Positions 36,302-45,781 of a stretch of DNA of 64,000 nucleotides are shown here, piece by piece. Under the pieces are notes generated by a model. The model was given only the letters and a program-made list of their open reading frames with translations, was not told where the DNA came from and ran no database searches. This stretch comes from Maritimibacter alkaliphilus HTCC2654 (GTDB taxonomy: Bacteria; Pseudomonadota; Alphaproteobacteria; Rhodobacterales; Rhodobacteraceae), in contig NZ_CH902578.1 in NCBI RefSeq assembly GCF_000152805.1, forward strand, positions 509,173-573,172, in the 5' to 3' direction. Position 1 is the stretch's first letter. Each line of letters starts with the position of its first letter. Position numbers and translations under genes: made by a program.

Positions 36302-37202
36302 TCTGATCGTAGGGCGTCGTCTGGTAAATCTCGTTGATCCAGTTGCCGTAAAGCAAATGCGCATGGCTGCGCCAACGGTTCTTGGGCGGCTTGGTCGGGT
36401 CGTCGTCCGGGTAGTAGTTGATCGGCACCTCGATCGGCGTGCCGGAGGCGGTGTCGCGGTCGTATTCCTGCTTCAACGTGTCCGAGTCGTATTCGAAATG
36501 GTTGAAGATATAGAGCGCCCGGTGCGCCGGGTCTTCGACCAGACACGGCCCCGTCTCGGGCGACCCGAGAAGGGTGGTCAGCCCGTCGGCTGCGTCGATC
36601 TCATCCTGTTTCATCTCGGTCCACCGGCTTACGGGAATGACGAAGCTGTCCGAGAAGCCACGCAGATAGGGCGAATTTGGTTTCAGCTTTTCCTGCGGAA
36701 AGCAGCCGAAGCTTTTTTCCGGCAGTATATGCTTCTGCACCCCGTGGAAATGATAGATCATCGCCATGCCGCCCCAGCAGACGCCGAAGGTGGAATGCAC
36801 ATTGGTCTGGGTCCAGTCCATGACCTCGACCATCTCGTCCCAATAGGTCACGTCCTCGAACGGCAGATGTTCGATCGGGGCGCCGGTGATGATGAGCCCG
36901 TCGAACTTCTCGTCCTTCACGTCCTGAAAGTCGCGATAGAACATGCCCAGATGCTCCTCGGGCGTGTTCTTGGAGGCGTGCTCGGTCATCTTGATGAGCG
37001 TGAAATCGATCTGAAGCGGGGTCGCCCCGATCAGACGCGCGAACTGCGTCTCGGTCTGGATCTTCTTGGGCATCAGGTTCAAAAGCCCGATCTTCAGCGG
37101 CCGGATATCCTGTCGCGCCGCCTGATTTTCCGACATGACCATGACGCCCTCGCGCGAAAGCACGTCGGCGGCAGGCAGGTCGGCAGGGATCTTGATCGGC
37201 AT
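36285..37202 (-). CDS. metA: Homoserine O-acyltransferase (MetA fold, predicted acetyl-CoA-specific)
   Basis: A 305-residue MetA-family enzyme activating homoserine for methionine synthesis. Catalytic Cys142 is in F-G-V-C-W-G-G, a His and Glu in the F-N-H-F-E-Y segment complete the triad. Residue 111 is Glu (A-P-I-E111-H-L); in studied MetA proteins Glu here gives acetyl-CoA use while Gly, as in E. coli, gives succinyl-CoA, so homoserine O-acetyltransferase activity is predicted despite the usual O-succinyltransferase label. The start at 37202 follows GGAG. It is 42 bp behind the ATPase gene and overlaps the hydrolase. Confidence 0.92.
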   Translation of the reverse strand: MPIKIPADLPAADVLSREGVMVMSENQAARQDIRPLKIGLLNLMPKKIQTETQFARLIGATPLQIDFTLIKMTEHASKNTPEEHLGMFYRDFQDVKDEKFDGLIITGAPIEHLPFEDVTYWDEMVEVMDWTQTNVHSTFGVCWGGMAMIYHFHGVQKHILPEKSFGCFPQEKLKPNSPYLRGFSDSFVIPVSRWTEMKQDEIDAADGLTTLLGSPETGPCLVEDPAHRALYIFNHFEYDSDTLKQEYDRDTASGTPIEVPINYYPDDDPTKPPKNRWRSHAHLLYGNWINEIYQTTPYDQNEIGT

Positions 37203-37244
37203 CGGAAGCTCCGGTTGAAAGGTTCGGGTGAGATAAGCCTTTGA

Positions 37245-38105
37245 TCACCGGGCCTCAAGGGCCGCCGCGATCAGGTCGTCGAAGTCGTCGGGGGACCGGA
37301 CCTTCGCCACGTCGTCGGCCTTGACCCTGACCCCCCATTTCTCGGCCATCGCGGCATAGAGCGGGTGGCGGTGGTGCAGCGCCTTGGCATAGGTCGAGCG
37401 CACGAAGTCGTCCGGGTCCACCTGATCTTCGCGCAGACCCTTTTCGGCAAGGTAATCGGCCCAGCAGGCTTCGAGAAACGCGGGCTGATAATACATCGGC
37501 TTGGGCGCCTTGATGAACCGACGGACGAGTTCCTCGGTATGCGCCTCGGACCCTTCGATCCAGACCATCAGCAGATTGTCCGACAGGGCGGTGAGCACCG
37601 GGTCCGTTGGATCGTGCGGGTCCACGACCTCGCAGATCGAGCCGCCGCTGTCGCAGACGAAGTTGTCGTAGCCGTAAAGCGACTTGGCGCGGCGCACGAA
37701 ACGCACCGTGTCGAGCAGGGCGTTGATCTCGGCGTCGCGATGCTCGGCCTGCCGCTGCATGTAGACGTCCCACGGCAATCCGTGTTTCGACGGATCGCCG
37801 GGTTTGCCGAGATAGGTCGAAAGGGGCGCGAGGTTGTTGAAGGTGATGTTCGACGCGATATAGACGCTGTCGGTCAACAGAAGCTCGCGCAGAAACGGGT
37901 TCTTCATCGCCTCGGACTTGAAATTGTCCGATATGAGCTCGCCCATGTATCGCGTGCCGATCCGGTAATCGACCGAGTAATGAAACCACGCGCCGCCGTC
38001 GCGCAGCATGTTGGACAGGTGCGTCTTGCCCAGCCCGGACATGCCGAACAGCAGCACGCGCTTCGCCGTCGCGTCGCGCCAGTCTTTCGCGGTCTCGTAG
38101 ATCAT
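37245..38105 (-). CDS. P-loop ATPase of unknown function
   Basis: A 286-residue protein starting I-Y-E-T-A-K-D-W-R-D. It has a near-N-terminal Walker A motif, L-L-F-G-M-S-G-L-G-K-T (residues 18-28), and several aromatic-rich segments (F-H-Y-S-V-D-Y-R-I-G-T-R-Y-M-G). A second acidic strand, N-F-V-C-D-S-G-G-S, may serve as Walker B. No transporter or helicase signature is seen. It resembles a nucleotide or cofactor kinase-like P-loop protein, but no substrate can be assigned. It is directly upstream of metA on the same strand. Confidence 0.75.
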   Translation of the reverse strand: MIYETAKDWRDATAKRVLLFGMSGLGKTHLSNMLRDGGAWFHYSVDYRIGTRYMGELISDNFKSEAMKNPFLRELLLTDSVYIASNITFNNLAPLSTYLGKPGDPSKHGLPWDVYMQRQAEHRDAEINALLDTVRFVRRAKSLYGYDNFVCDSGGSICEVVDPHDPTDPVLTALSDNLLMVWIEGSEAHTEELVRRFIKAPKPMYYQPAFLEACWADYLAEKGLREDQVDPDDFVRSTYAKALHHRHPLYAAMAEKWGVRVKADDVAKVRSPDDFDDLIAAALEAR

Positions 38106-38165
38106 CGCCGTCCCTGCCGTGGTTCTTGCCCCGTGTGGTAGCGGGCGGGCGCGGGCAGGGCAAGA

Positions 38166-38528
38166 TCAACCCCGGTCGTCACGCTCCTGCGCCGGGACCG
38201 GGCCGCGTTCGGGGTCGAAGGTCAGGCGGCCGGGGCGGCAGGCGCTTTGCGCGATGTCCTCCCACGAACAGCCCCGGGCGCGCAGCGTGGCGATACTCGG
38301 CCCGCCCACGTCGCCATGTGCGCGCAGAGTCCGGGCCTCGATCAGGCTGCGCATCGGTTCGGGCGTGCGCGCCTTGAACGCAGTGGCAAGCGCGCGGCGC
38401 CGGGCATGAAGATGGCGTGCGATTGTTTCGGGCGCGTGACCGTCGGCCCGCATCCGCCGTGCCTCGCCTTTGAGCGCGTGAACCTCGGCCTCGTATGCGG
38501 CGCGAAGATCGCCCGCGCCACCGCTCAT
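38166..38528 (-). CDS. Small basic protein coupled to the EamA transporter gene
   Basis: A 120-residue protein whose ATG overlaps the EamA stop by 4 bp. It is Arg/Ala-rich with a long helical first half (L-R-A-A-Y-E-A-E-V-H-A-L-K-G-E-A-R-R-M) and a C-terminal D-I-A-Q-S-A-C-R-P-G-R-L-T-F segment. No family is recognised. The long frame it is embedded in continues upstream through the EamA gene only because of base composition. Codon use is normal, so I regard it as real but uncharacterised. Confidence 0.6.
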   Translation of the reverse strand: MSGGAGDLRAAYEAEVHALKGEARRMRADGHAPETIARHLHARRRALATAFKARTPEPMRSLIEARTLRAHGDVGGPSIATLRARGCSWEDIAQSACRPGRLTFDPERGPVPAQERDDRG

Positions 38529-39439
38529 CCGACCCGCGCCCGCGCCTCGCGCACGCTGGCCCGGATGTTGATCCAGTTGGCCGTCAGGATCAGTGCACCG
38601 CCGAGGATCACGGCCATCTCCAACCGCTCCTGATAAAGCAGCCACCCGATTAGGGCGATCACCGGCAGGCGGGCGAAGTCGATGGGCATGACCACCGTTG
38701 CAGGTGCCAGTTTGAGCGCCGAGGTCAGGCAGAAATGCGCGGCGAGGCCCGCGAAACCGATGATGACGAGCCACGGCGCGGAGGCCGCGGACGGCAGCGC
38801 CATGTCGCCGTCGATGGCCGCGAGTGTGAGGCCGAAGACCGCCTGCATCGTCGTCAGGTAGAACAGGATCGAGGCAAGGCTTTGGGTGCGGGTCAGCTTG
38901 CGGGTGAACACGGCGGAGCCAGCAAAGCCGATCGCGGCACCCAGCGCGGCCAGCACGCCCGGCTCGAGCTGCACCGAAAAGGGTCGTGTCACGACGAGGA
39001 TGCCGAGAAAGCCCACAAAGGCCGCCAGGGCCCGCGGCGCGGTGATGCGCTCGGCCAGAAAGATCGGCGACATCGCAAGCACCCAGAGCGGCGAGGTGAA
39101 TTCGAGCGCGAAGACCTGTGCGAGTGGGATCACCCCGACGGCGTAGAACCACAGGTTCTGCCCGGTGAAATGGGACACGTTGCGCACGAAATGCAGGCCC
39201 AGTTGGCGACGCCCGACGCTGCCCCAAAGCCCGCGCGCGGAAATCACGGACACCACGATGACGATGCCGACGGAGGAGCGGTAGAACATCAACTCGAAGG
39301 TGTCGTGGTCGAGGCTCACCTCGCGGCCCGCCACGGCCATGGTGGTGAAACAGGCAATCGCACCCAGCATCCAGAGCGAGGCGCTCAGGATCGGGTTCAC
39401 TGTCGGGGCCAGACCCTGCTCGTTCGCGCCATCGATCAT
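38525..39439 (-). CDS. EamA/DMT-family transporter
   Basis: A 304-residue inner-membrane protein with ten predicted membrane segments arranged as two five-helix EamA repeats (first about 18-145, second about 158-295). The M-L-G-A-I-A-C-F-T-T-M-A start and the A-E-R-I-T and Y-Q-E-R-L-E motifs at the ends of each repeat are typical of drug/metabolite exporters. Substrate unknown; family members export amino acids or similar metabolites. It follows the zinc-ribbon gene by 15 bp. Confidence 0.9.
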   Translation of the reverse strand: MIDGANEQGLAPTVNPILSASLWMLGAIACFTTMAVAGREVSLDHDTFELMFYRSSVGIVIVVSVISARGLWGSVGRRQLGLHFVRNVSHFTGQNLWFYAVGVIPLAQVFALEFTSPLWVLAMSPIFLAERITAPRALAAFVGFLGILVVTRPFSVQLEPGVLAALGAAIGFAGSAVFTRKLTRTQSLASILFYLTTMQAVFGLTLAAIDGDMALPSAASAPWLVIIGFAGLAAHFCLTSALKLAPATVVMPIDFARLPVIALIGWLLYQERLEMAVILGGALILTANWINIRASVREARARVG

Positions 39440-39454
39440 GGCGCGACCCTGCCG

Positions 39455-39646
39455 TCAGCCGGTGGGAACCGCAAGCATAATGAACGCGAAAAATCCGACG
39501 ACGACGATGGCCGGAATGGCCGCCATCGCGATCAGCGACCCCGGCTTCTGCCAGCCCGGCTTTTCGTTGAAACACGATCCGCAGTAATTGCTCGCAAGCC
39601 GCATACGATGCCCGCACGCGGTGCATTTGAAAATCCTGATTGCCAT
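39455..39646 (-). CDS. Small zinc-ribbon membrane protein
   Basis: A 63-residue protein with two Cys pairs, C-T-A-C and C-G-S-C, at residues 8-25, forming a zinc ribbon, followed by one membrane helix (about 40-60). The start is ATG 39646 behind GGGGACGG. It begins the minus-strand run that includes the EamA gene. Function unknown; the design suggests a membrane-tethered small regulator or assembly factor. Confidence 0.75.
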   Translation of the reverse strand: MAIRIFKCTACGHRMRLASNYCGSCFNEKPGWQKPGSLIAMAAIPAIVVVGFFAFIMLAVPTG

Positions 39647-39909
39647 TCCGTCCCCACGGCAGGCTATATACAAAAGTCCTTAACGGTCGAAGCAGCCTCT
39701 CCGCACCGTCTGAATCAAGACGGAGCCAGTGCCCGTCGGCGACTCGTTAACATGCTATTTCCACATGACAAAGTGAGTTGTGCGGGCGACGGTCCCTTTT
39801 GCGCGCCGTGGTCCCAAAACGCTTTGGGTCGCATCATTTTTTTGCGGCAGGCAGCGGGTGAGGCCGGTTTCGATCAGAGCTTGTGCAGAATGAAAATGCC
39901 GGGGCTTGC

Positions 39910-41818
39910 CTAGGGTGAGCCCAGGTTCGTGTCCCACATCCTGCGAAAATCGGGCGTGTCGAACAGCTTTTCGACCATGATCGTTTCGCCCCGCGCCGTC
40001 GTGTGGCCGCCGTCCGGGGTCAAAGGCGCTCCGTCCTCGTCTATGACCCGGCACCCTTTGCCGGTCTCGCAAAAGGCGTCGTTCACAAGAAAATACGCGC
40101 GCCCGGTCATGCGCGAGCGGGCCTGATGGATAAGGTCGATCATGGGCGGAGCGGGTTCGACCACCGTGTATGACGCGTTCGTGTCGATATCCGCGACCCG
40201 CTCGGTGCGCGCGCAGGGCACTCAGCGAGTTGTATTTCACATCGCCGAAGGTGGTCGCTTCCAGAAACGCGACCCGCCCCGGCGCAAGTGCATCGAGATG
40301 ATCGTAGGTTCGTGGCAACTCGCGGGTCGGCAGAACATCCCATGCGCTGCGCACGAGGGTCAGATCGGCTTCGCGCACGAGAGGATCGAGGTCCGGATCA
40401 CCGACGCGCGGCTTCCAGTTCTGGCATTGTTTGTCCGAGGGGTCGAGAAACGCGGCAAGGTCCGGGGTGTCGCGGAGCACGTTTTTGCACCTACGCGGAA
40501 TGGTGACCAGAACCACGTCGAGCCGGGAAAGATCGGCGGCCGAAGATGCGCGCAGGCCCTCGTACAGATCCTTGGCGAAGCTGTCCCCGATGATGAGGAG
40601 CTTGGGTTTGCCCGATCCGAATCCGGCCCGTGACGCCACCTGCCGGAAATCGTCATCCGGCCTGTTGTCGAGCGCCGCGACGAAAGCGCGTTCCGTCTCG
40701 CTGAGGCGAGAGGCGAACCCTTGGGTCAGGTGAGCGCCCAAACCGGCAGCGGCCAGTGCGACCATCCCAAGGGCCGACCACGCGAAAATGCGCGGTCGCG
40801 TCCATGTCTTGGAGGATCGGTCGCGGAAGGGCCGCTCGACATATCGCCAGCTCAGAAACGCCAGCGCGAAGGTCATCACGACGAGCGCGCCACCCAAAGC
40901 CAGATCGAATGACTCGGCGTACCGAAGTCTTGTGAAAGCGAACAAGGGTTGGTGCCAGAGATAGGCACTGTAGCTCACCAAACCGATCGCGACCGGAATG
41001 CGCGACCCCAGTAACCGACGCACCAAGGTGTCGCCCGAGCCGAACAGAATGATGAGCGCGACGCCTGCGACCGGAACGACCGTGATGAGCCCCGGAGAGG
41101 GTGTCGTGTCGTCGAACGCGAAAATCGGGACGATGACCATCGCCAGCCCGGCCAGCGAAAAAAGCTGGTTCGGTGCGACAGTCCGGCGGCTCATCACGAA
41201 GGCCACGAGCGACCCCGCGAACAACTCCCACGCGCGAAATATGGTCAAATAGAAGTTCGCCGTCGGCGCCTTGCGCCAACCTACTTCGCTCAGGCCAAGA
41301 CTGATAAGGGCGATGACCCCGATGATCGTGAACGCCGCCTTGCGCCCCAGCCGCCATGCGAAAAACAGGAGGATCGGGAACAGAAGGTAGTATTGCTCTT
41401 CGACCGCAAGGCTCCACGTATGGAGAAGCGGTTTTTCCTCGGCCGCCGGGGAAAAATACCCGGCTTCACGCCAGAACAGGACATTCGAGACGAACAGGAC
41501 GACCGCGATCAGGCTTCGACCGAATTCCTCCATCTGTTCGGGCAGCATCCATGCCCAGGCGAAGGGAATGCAGGCCAGCATCACCACGAACAGCGCGGGC
41601 AGGATGCGCCGCGCCCGGCGTTCGTAAAAGGTGACGAGGCTGAAACGACCCGCTTCGATGTCGTTCAGAAGGATCGTCGTAATCAGGTAGCCGCTGATGA
41701 CGAAAAAGACATCGACGCCGATGAAGCCCCCGCTGAAAAGCGAGGCGCCGGCGTGGAAAAGAATGACAGGCACCACCGCGACGGATCGCAGGCCGTCGAT
41801 CTCGGGGCGATAGTTCAT
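39910..41818 (-). pseudogene. OafA/YrhL-type O-acyltransferase with SGNH domain, frameshifted
   Basis: The N-terminal acyltransferase-3 domain starts at ATG 41818 (N-Y-R-P-E-I-D-G-L-R-S-V-A-V) and is complete, with about ten membrane segments, F-I-G-V-D-V-F-F-V-I-S-G-Y and L-L-H-T-W-S-L-A-V-E-E-Q. The SGNH domain begins L-L-I-I-G-D-S-F, but after Y-N-S-L-S-A-L-R-A the frame runs into nonsense-like sequence. The expected continuation, T-E-R-V-A-D-I-D-T-N ... with T-P-D-G-G-H, is found in the -1/+2 frame at about 40220 down to the stop at 39910. The break lies in a GCGCGCGC run. Either a real lesion, dinucleotide-tract slippage or a sequencing error. Confidence 0.8.
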
Positions 41819-41864
41819 TTCAACGTATTGAACCGGGTGTGGGCCATATCACGCATGACCGTCA

Positions 41865-43445
41865 TCACTCCCACTCGATCGTCCCCGGAGGTTTCGAGGT
41901 GATGTCGTAGGTCACGCGGTTGATGCCCTGCACTTCGTTGATGATCCGCGTCGCGGTTTCGCCGAGGAATTCGTGGCTGAACGGATAGTAATCCGCCGTC
42001 ATCCCGTCGACGCTGGTCACCGCGCGCAGCGCACAGGCGTAATCATAGGTGCGCCCGTCGCCCATGACGCCCACGGTGCGCACGGGCAGGATCGCGACGA
42101 AGGCCTGCCAGATCTCGTCGTAAAGGCCATGCTTGCGGATCTGGTCGATATAGACCGCATCAGCCTTGCGCAGAATGTCGAGCTTGTCGCGCGTGATCTC
42201 GCCCGGACAGCGGATCGCGAGACCGGGGCCGGGGAAGGGGTGGCGGCCGATGAAGCTGGCAGGCAGGCCAAGCTCGTGCCCAAGCGCGCGAACCTCGTCT
42301 TTGAAGAGTTCGCGCAGCGGTTCGACCAGCTTCAAACCCATCTTCTCGGGCAGACCGCCGACGTTGTGGTGGCTTTTGATCGTGACGCTCGGCCCGCCAC
42401 TGAACGAGACGCTTTCGATCACGTCAGGGTAGAGCGTGCCTTGGGCGAGGAAATCGGCATCCTCGATTTCGCTCGCGTATTTCTGGAATACGTCGATGAA
42501 AAGCTTGCCGATGGTCTTGCGCTTCTGCTCGGGGTCCGAGACGCCCTCAAGCTCGCCAAGGAACAGATCGCTTTCATCCGCATGGATCAGCTTCATGTTG
42601 TAGTGGTCGCGGAACATCGTGACCACTTCCTCGGCCTCGTTGAGCCGGAGAAGGCCGTGATCGACGAAGACGCAGGTCAGTTGATCGCCAATCGCCTCGT
42701 GCAGCAGGACCGCCGTCACGGACGAGTCGACGCCACCGGACAGACCGCAGATCACGTGGGACGACCCCACTTGTTCGCGGATCTTGGCAATCGCTTCCTC
42801 ACGGTAAGCGCCCATCGTCCAGTCGCCCTTGAAGCCTGCGTCGCGCACGAAGTTCTCGTAAAGCGTCTTGCCGTTCGGCGTGTGATGCACCTCCGGGTGG
42901 AACTGCACGGCGTAGAACCGGCGCTCAAGATCGGCGGTGATCGCGAAGGGGGCGTTGGGCGAGGTGCCGTAGACCTTGAAGCCCGGCGCGATCTTGGACA
43001 CGTGGTCGCCGTGGCTCATCCACACCTGTTCGCGCCCCGTGCCGTCCATGAACCAGCCGTTCAGCGCGTCGATCCGCTCTTCGGTCGGGGTCACGTAGGC
43101 GCGCCCGAATTCGGCGGTGCCGTGACCGCGCAGAACCTCGCCGCCCAGCATGTGCATCATGACCTGCTGGCCGTAACAGATGCCGAGGATCGGAACCCCG
43201 AGGTCGAAAACGCTTGCCGGCGGACGCGGCGAGCCTTCGTCGATCACGCTGGCCGGACCGCCCGAGAAGATCACGGCTTTCGGCGCGAACTCGGCAAGGA
43301 ACGCATCGGTCACGTTCTGGTAGGGGTGGATTTCGCAATAGACGTTCAACTCGCGCAGACGCCGCGCGATGAGCTGCGTCACCTGGCTGCCGAAGTCGAT
43401 GATGAGAAGGCGCTGATGATCGCGCTGCGGGTCCGTGATGCTCAT
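41865..43445 (-). CDS. guaA: GMP synthase (glutamine-hydrolysing)
   Basis: A 526-residue enzyme that aminates XMP to GMP. The N-terminal class I glutamine amidotransferase domain has Cys90 (L-G-I-C-Y-G-Q-Q), His183 and Glu185 (Q-F-H-P-E-V); the ATP pyrophosphatase domain has the S-G-G-V-D-S-S loop (236-242); and the C-terminal dimerisation domain contains [10 protein letters not shown] and ends K-P-P-G-T-I-E-W-E. The start is placed at ATG 43445; upstream there is no strong ribosome-binding site. Length equals the E. coli enzyme. Confidence 0.97.
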   Translation of the reverse strand: MSITDPQRDHQRLLIIDFGSQVTQLIARRLRELNVYCEIHPYQNVTDAFLAEFAPKAVIFSGGPASVIDEGSPRPPASVFDLGVPILGICYGQQVMMHMLGGEVLRGHGTAEFGRAYVTPTEERIDALNGWFMDGTGREQVWMSHGDHVSKIAPGFKVYGTSPNAPFAITADLERRFYAVQFHPEVHHTPNGKTLYENFVRDAGFKGDWTMGAYREEAIAKIREQVGSSHVICGLSGGVDSSVTAVLLHEAIGDQLTCVFVDHGLLRLNEAEEVVTMFRDHYNMKLIHADESDLFLGELEGVSDPEQKRKTIGKLFIDVFQKYASEIEDADFLAQGTLYPDVIESVSFSGGPSVTIKSHHNVGGLPEKMGLKLVEPLRELFKDEVRALGHELGLPASFIGRHPFPGPGLAIRCPGEITRDKLDILRKADAVYIDQIRKHGLYDEIWQAFVAILPVRTVGVMGDGRTYDYACALRAVTSVDGMTADYYPFSHEFLGETATRIINEVQGINRVTYDITSKPPGTIEWE

Positions 43446-43514
43446 GGGCAAAGCAAATACGCGCCGCGCCACAGGCGCGCAAGCGCCCATCCGCCACAAT
43501 CGACACACGCGCCG

Positions 43515-43540
43515 GGAACCCTGAGGCCGGCAGTCTCGTT
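43515..43540 (+). promoter_or_regulatory. EcfG-like general-stress promoter for the YciE-type gene
   Basis: GGAAC (43515-43519), 17 bases, CGTT (43537-43540) fits the alphaproteobacterial EcfG (ECF15) consensus GGAAC-N16/17-CGTT. The predicted start lies about 45 bp before the ATG at 43593. No ecfG, phyR or nepR gene is in the window, so the sigma factor's presence is unproven. Confidence 0.5.
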
Positions 43541-43592
43541 TAGAGCCGCAGACCCCCGGACGGGTCCAACCCCAACATTAGCGAGGCTAACC

Positions 43593-44078
43593 ATGAACAC
43601 CCTAGATGCCCTGTTCAAACATTTCCTGCGCGACATTTACTATGCCGAAAAGCAGGTGCTGAAGACGCTGCCGAAAATGGCCCGCAAGGCCGACTCGGAC
43701 GACCTCAAGACCGCCTTCGAAGATCACCGCGAAGAAACCGAGACCCAGATCGAGAACCTTGAAAAGGTGTTCGAGCATCTCGGGCTCAAGGCCCGTGGCG
43801 TCACCTGCGACGCGATCAACGGGATCCTCGACGAAGGCAAGGAGATCATGGAGGAAGCCGACGATCCCGATACCCGTGATGCGGGCATGATCGCGGCGGC
43901 GCAGGCGGTCGAGCATTACGAGATCACGCGCTACGGCACCCTGATCGCCTGGGCCAAGACCCTTGGGCTCGACCCCGAGGTCGGCAAGCTGTTGCAGGCG
44001 AATCTCGATCAGGAATACGACGCCGACCGCAAACTGTCGAAACTGGGCGAGGACAGCCTGAACCGTCAGGCGGCCTGA
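43593..44078 (+). CDS. YciE/YciF-type ferritin-like protein (DUF892)
   Basis: A 161-residue all-helical protein of the DUF892 family. The L-K-H-F-L-R-D-I-Y-Y-A-E-K-Q-V-L opening and later helices carry Glu and His in positions used by ferritin-like folds (D-H-R-E-E-T, Q-A-V-E-H-Y-E-I, D-Q-E-Y). Members are induced by osmotic or general stress; biochemical role unknown. The start at 43593 follows GCGAGG. Upstream is an EcfG-like promoter, downstream a strong hairpin. Confidence 0.88.
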   Translation: MNTLDALFKHFLRDIYYAEKQVLKTLPKMARKADSDDLKTAFEDHREETETQIENLEKVFEHLGLKARGVTCDAINGILDEGKEIMEEADDPDTRDAGMIAAAQAVEHYEITRYGTLIAWAKTLGLDPEVGKLLQANLDQEYDADRKLSKLGEDSLNRQAA

Positions 44079-44085
44079 GCCGGGG

Positions 44086-44118
44086 CAGGCGGGGCCCCCG
44101 GTTTCAGGGCCCCGCCTG
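44086..44118 (+). terminator. Strong hairpin, probable terminator after the YciE-type gene
   Basis: A perfect 12-bp stem CAGGCGGGGCCC / GGGCCCCGCCTG with a 9-base loop lies 8 bp behind the stop. A T tract is missing, so termination efficiency is uncertain; mRNA protection is an alternative. Confidence 0.6.
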
Positions 44119-44224
44119 ATCCAGCTTCGGCCCCGCGTCGTTTTCGCGCGTCAAATGTCGCAAACCCTCCCGACCCGGCGTCTGGGGCGGGCTATCAGGT
44201 GGCAGGATCAGCGCGGAGAAAGAC

Positions 44225-45781
44225 ATGTCCGAAGAAGTGGCGACCGGCGAACGCAAAAGGCGGGCACGGGGCGGAGGCGGCGCGGCACGACGCGCGGAAC
44301 GCACGGCCCCGCGATTCGACTCGGCCCCCGTGATCGTGCGCAAGACGCCGACGCTGGACATTCTGAACGACGAGGCTTTGGCGATCATCGAAGCCAACGC
44401 GGAAACCGTGCTGGAAGAGATCGGGGTGGTCTTCGCCGAAAACCCCGGCGCGCTCGAGCGTTGGCGCGCGGCGGGTGCGGACGTGCGGGGGGAGCGGGTT
44501 CATATACCGCGCGGCCTCGCCCGCGAACTGTGCAAGACCGCGCCCTCGTCTTTCACGCATCACGCCCGAAACCCCGAGCGGTCGGTCGAGATCGGCGGCA
44601 ACAATCTCGTCTTCGCGCCGGTCTATGGCCCGCCCTTCGTGCGCGATCTGGACGGCGTGCGCCGTTACGCCACGATCGAAGATTTCCGAACCTTCGTGAA
44701 GCTGGGCTATATGTCGAAATGGGTCCACCTGTCGGGCGGCACCCTGTGCGAACCGACGGACGTTCCGGTGAACAAACGTCACCTCGACATGCTCCATGCC
44801 CACATGACCCTGTCGGACAAGCCCTATATGGGTGCCGTGACCGACAAGGACTGGGCCGCCGATTGCGTCGAGATGTCCAAGATCCTGTTCGGGGCCGAGT
44901 TCGTCGACCAGAACGCGGTGATGACCTCGCTGGTCAACATCAACTCGCCGCTCACCTTCGACAGCGTCATGATGGGCACGTTGGAGACGTATGCCGCCGC
45001 AAATCAGGCCTGCATCGTGTCGCCCTTCATCGTCGGTGGTGCGATGGCGCCCGTGTCGGTGGCGGGCACGCTGACGCAGGTGCTGGCCGAGGTGATGGCG
45101 GGCGTCGCCTATTCGCAACTGGTGCGCAAGGGCGCGCCGGTGATCTTCGGCGCCTTCGTGACCTCGATCGACATGAACTCCGGCGCGCCGACCTTCGGGA
45201 CGCCCGAGGCCACGCAGATCACGCTCGGCGCGGGGCAGCTTGCCCGCCGCATGGGGCTCCCGTTCCGCTCGTCCGGCGCGTTCACCGGCTCGAAACTGCC
45301 GGATGCGCAGGCGGGCTATGAAAGCGCGAACAGCCTTCAGATGGGGATGAATGCGGGCGTCAACTTCATGCTGCACGCCTGTGGCTGGCTCGAAGGCGGG
45401 CTGGTGTCGAGCTTCGAGAAATTCGTGCTGGATGCCGATCAGCTCGGAACGGTCCACAAATTCGCGGCCGGCGTCGCGATCGACGAGAACGCGCAGGCGA
45501 TGGACGCGCTGCGCGAAGTGGGGCCGGGAGGGCACTACCTTGGCTGCGCCCACACGCAGGCCAATTTCAAGGACGCGTTCTGGCGCTCTGAAGTGCTCGA
45601 CTACAAACCCTACGAGACCTGGTTCGAAGAAGGGGCACGGGATTCGTCGACGCTCGCCAATGTCCGGGTGCGCAAGCTGCTCGGCCAATACGAGGCACCG
45701 GCGATGGACCCCGCGGTGCGCGAGGCCATCGAAGCCTTCGTGGCGCGCCGCAAGGCCGAGATGCCCGACGCCTACAGCTGA
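44225..45781 (+). CDS. MttB-family corrinoid methyltransferase without pyrrolysine
   Basis: A 518-residue TIM-barrel protein of the trimethylamine:corrinoid methyltransferase (MttB) superfamily. The frame has no internal amber codon, so it is a non-pyrrolysine member; some such proteins demethylate quaternary amines such as glycine betaine, proline betaine or carnitine. Characteristic segments are P-V-Y-G-P-P-F-V-R-D-L-D, N-I-N-S-P-L-T-F-D, F-T-G-S-K-L-P-D-A-Q-A-G-Y-E-S and L-H-A-C-G-W-L-E-G-G-L. The N-terminus (1-35) is basic and disordered. A GGAGAAAG site precedes ATG 44225. No corrinoid protein gene is adjacent. Its end overlaps the opposed DUF6477 gene by 10 bp. Confidence 0.88.
   Translation: MSEEVATGERKRRARGGGGAARRAERTAPRFDSAPVIVRKTPTLDILNDEALAIIEANAETVLEEIGVVFAENPGALERWRAAGADVRGERVHIPRGLARELCKTAPSSFTHHARNPERSVEIGGNNLVFAPVYGPPFVRDLDGVRRYATIEDFRTFVKLGYMSKWVHLSGGTLCEPTDVPVNKRHLDMLHAHMTLSDKPYMGAVTDKDWAADCVEMSKILFGAEFVDQNAVMTSLVNINSPLTFDSVMMGTLETYAAANQACIVSPFIVGGAMAPVSVAGTLTQVLAEVMAGVAYSQLVRKGAPVIFGAFVTSIDMNSGAPTFGTPEATQITLGAGQLARRMGLPFRSSGAFTGSKLPDAQAGYESANSLQMGMNAGVNFMLHACGWLEGGLVSSFEKFVLDADQLGTVHKFAAGVAIDENAQAMDALREVGPGGHYLGCAHTQANFKDAFWRSEVLDYKPYETWFEEGARDSSTLANVRVRKLLGQYEAPAMDPAVREAIEAFVARRKAEMPDAYS

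Noticed and set aside
37203-37244. A SAM-II or related riboswitch before metA.
   Set aside because: The gap is only 42 bp; although AAAGG/CCTTT could pair, the conserved SAM-II core and pseudoknot elements are not recognised, and metA seems to be internal to a run starting further upstream.
39755-39909. The long C-terminal extension of the acyltransferase frame to 39755.
   Set aside because: This part is out of frame with the real SGNH end (stop at 39910) and reads as Arg/His-rich nonsense.
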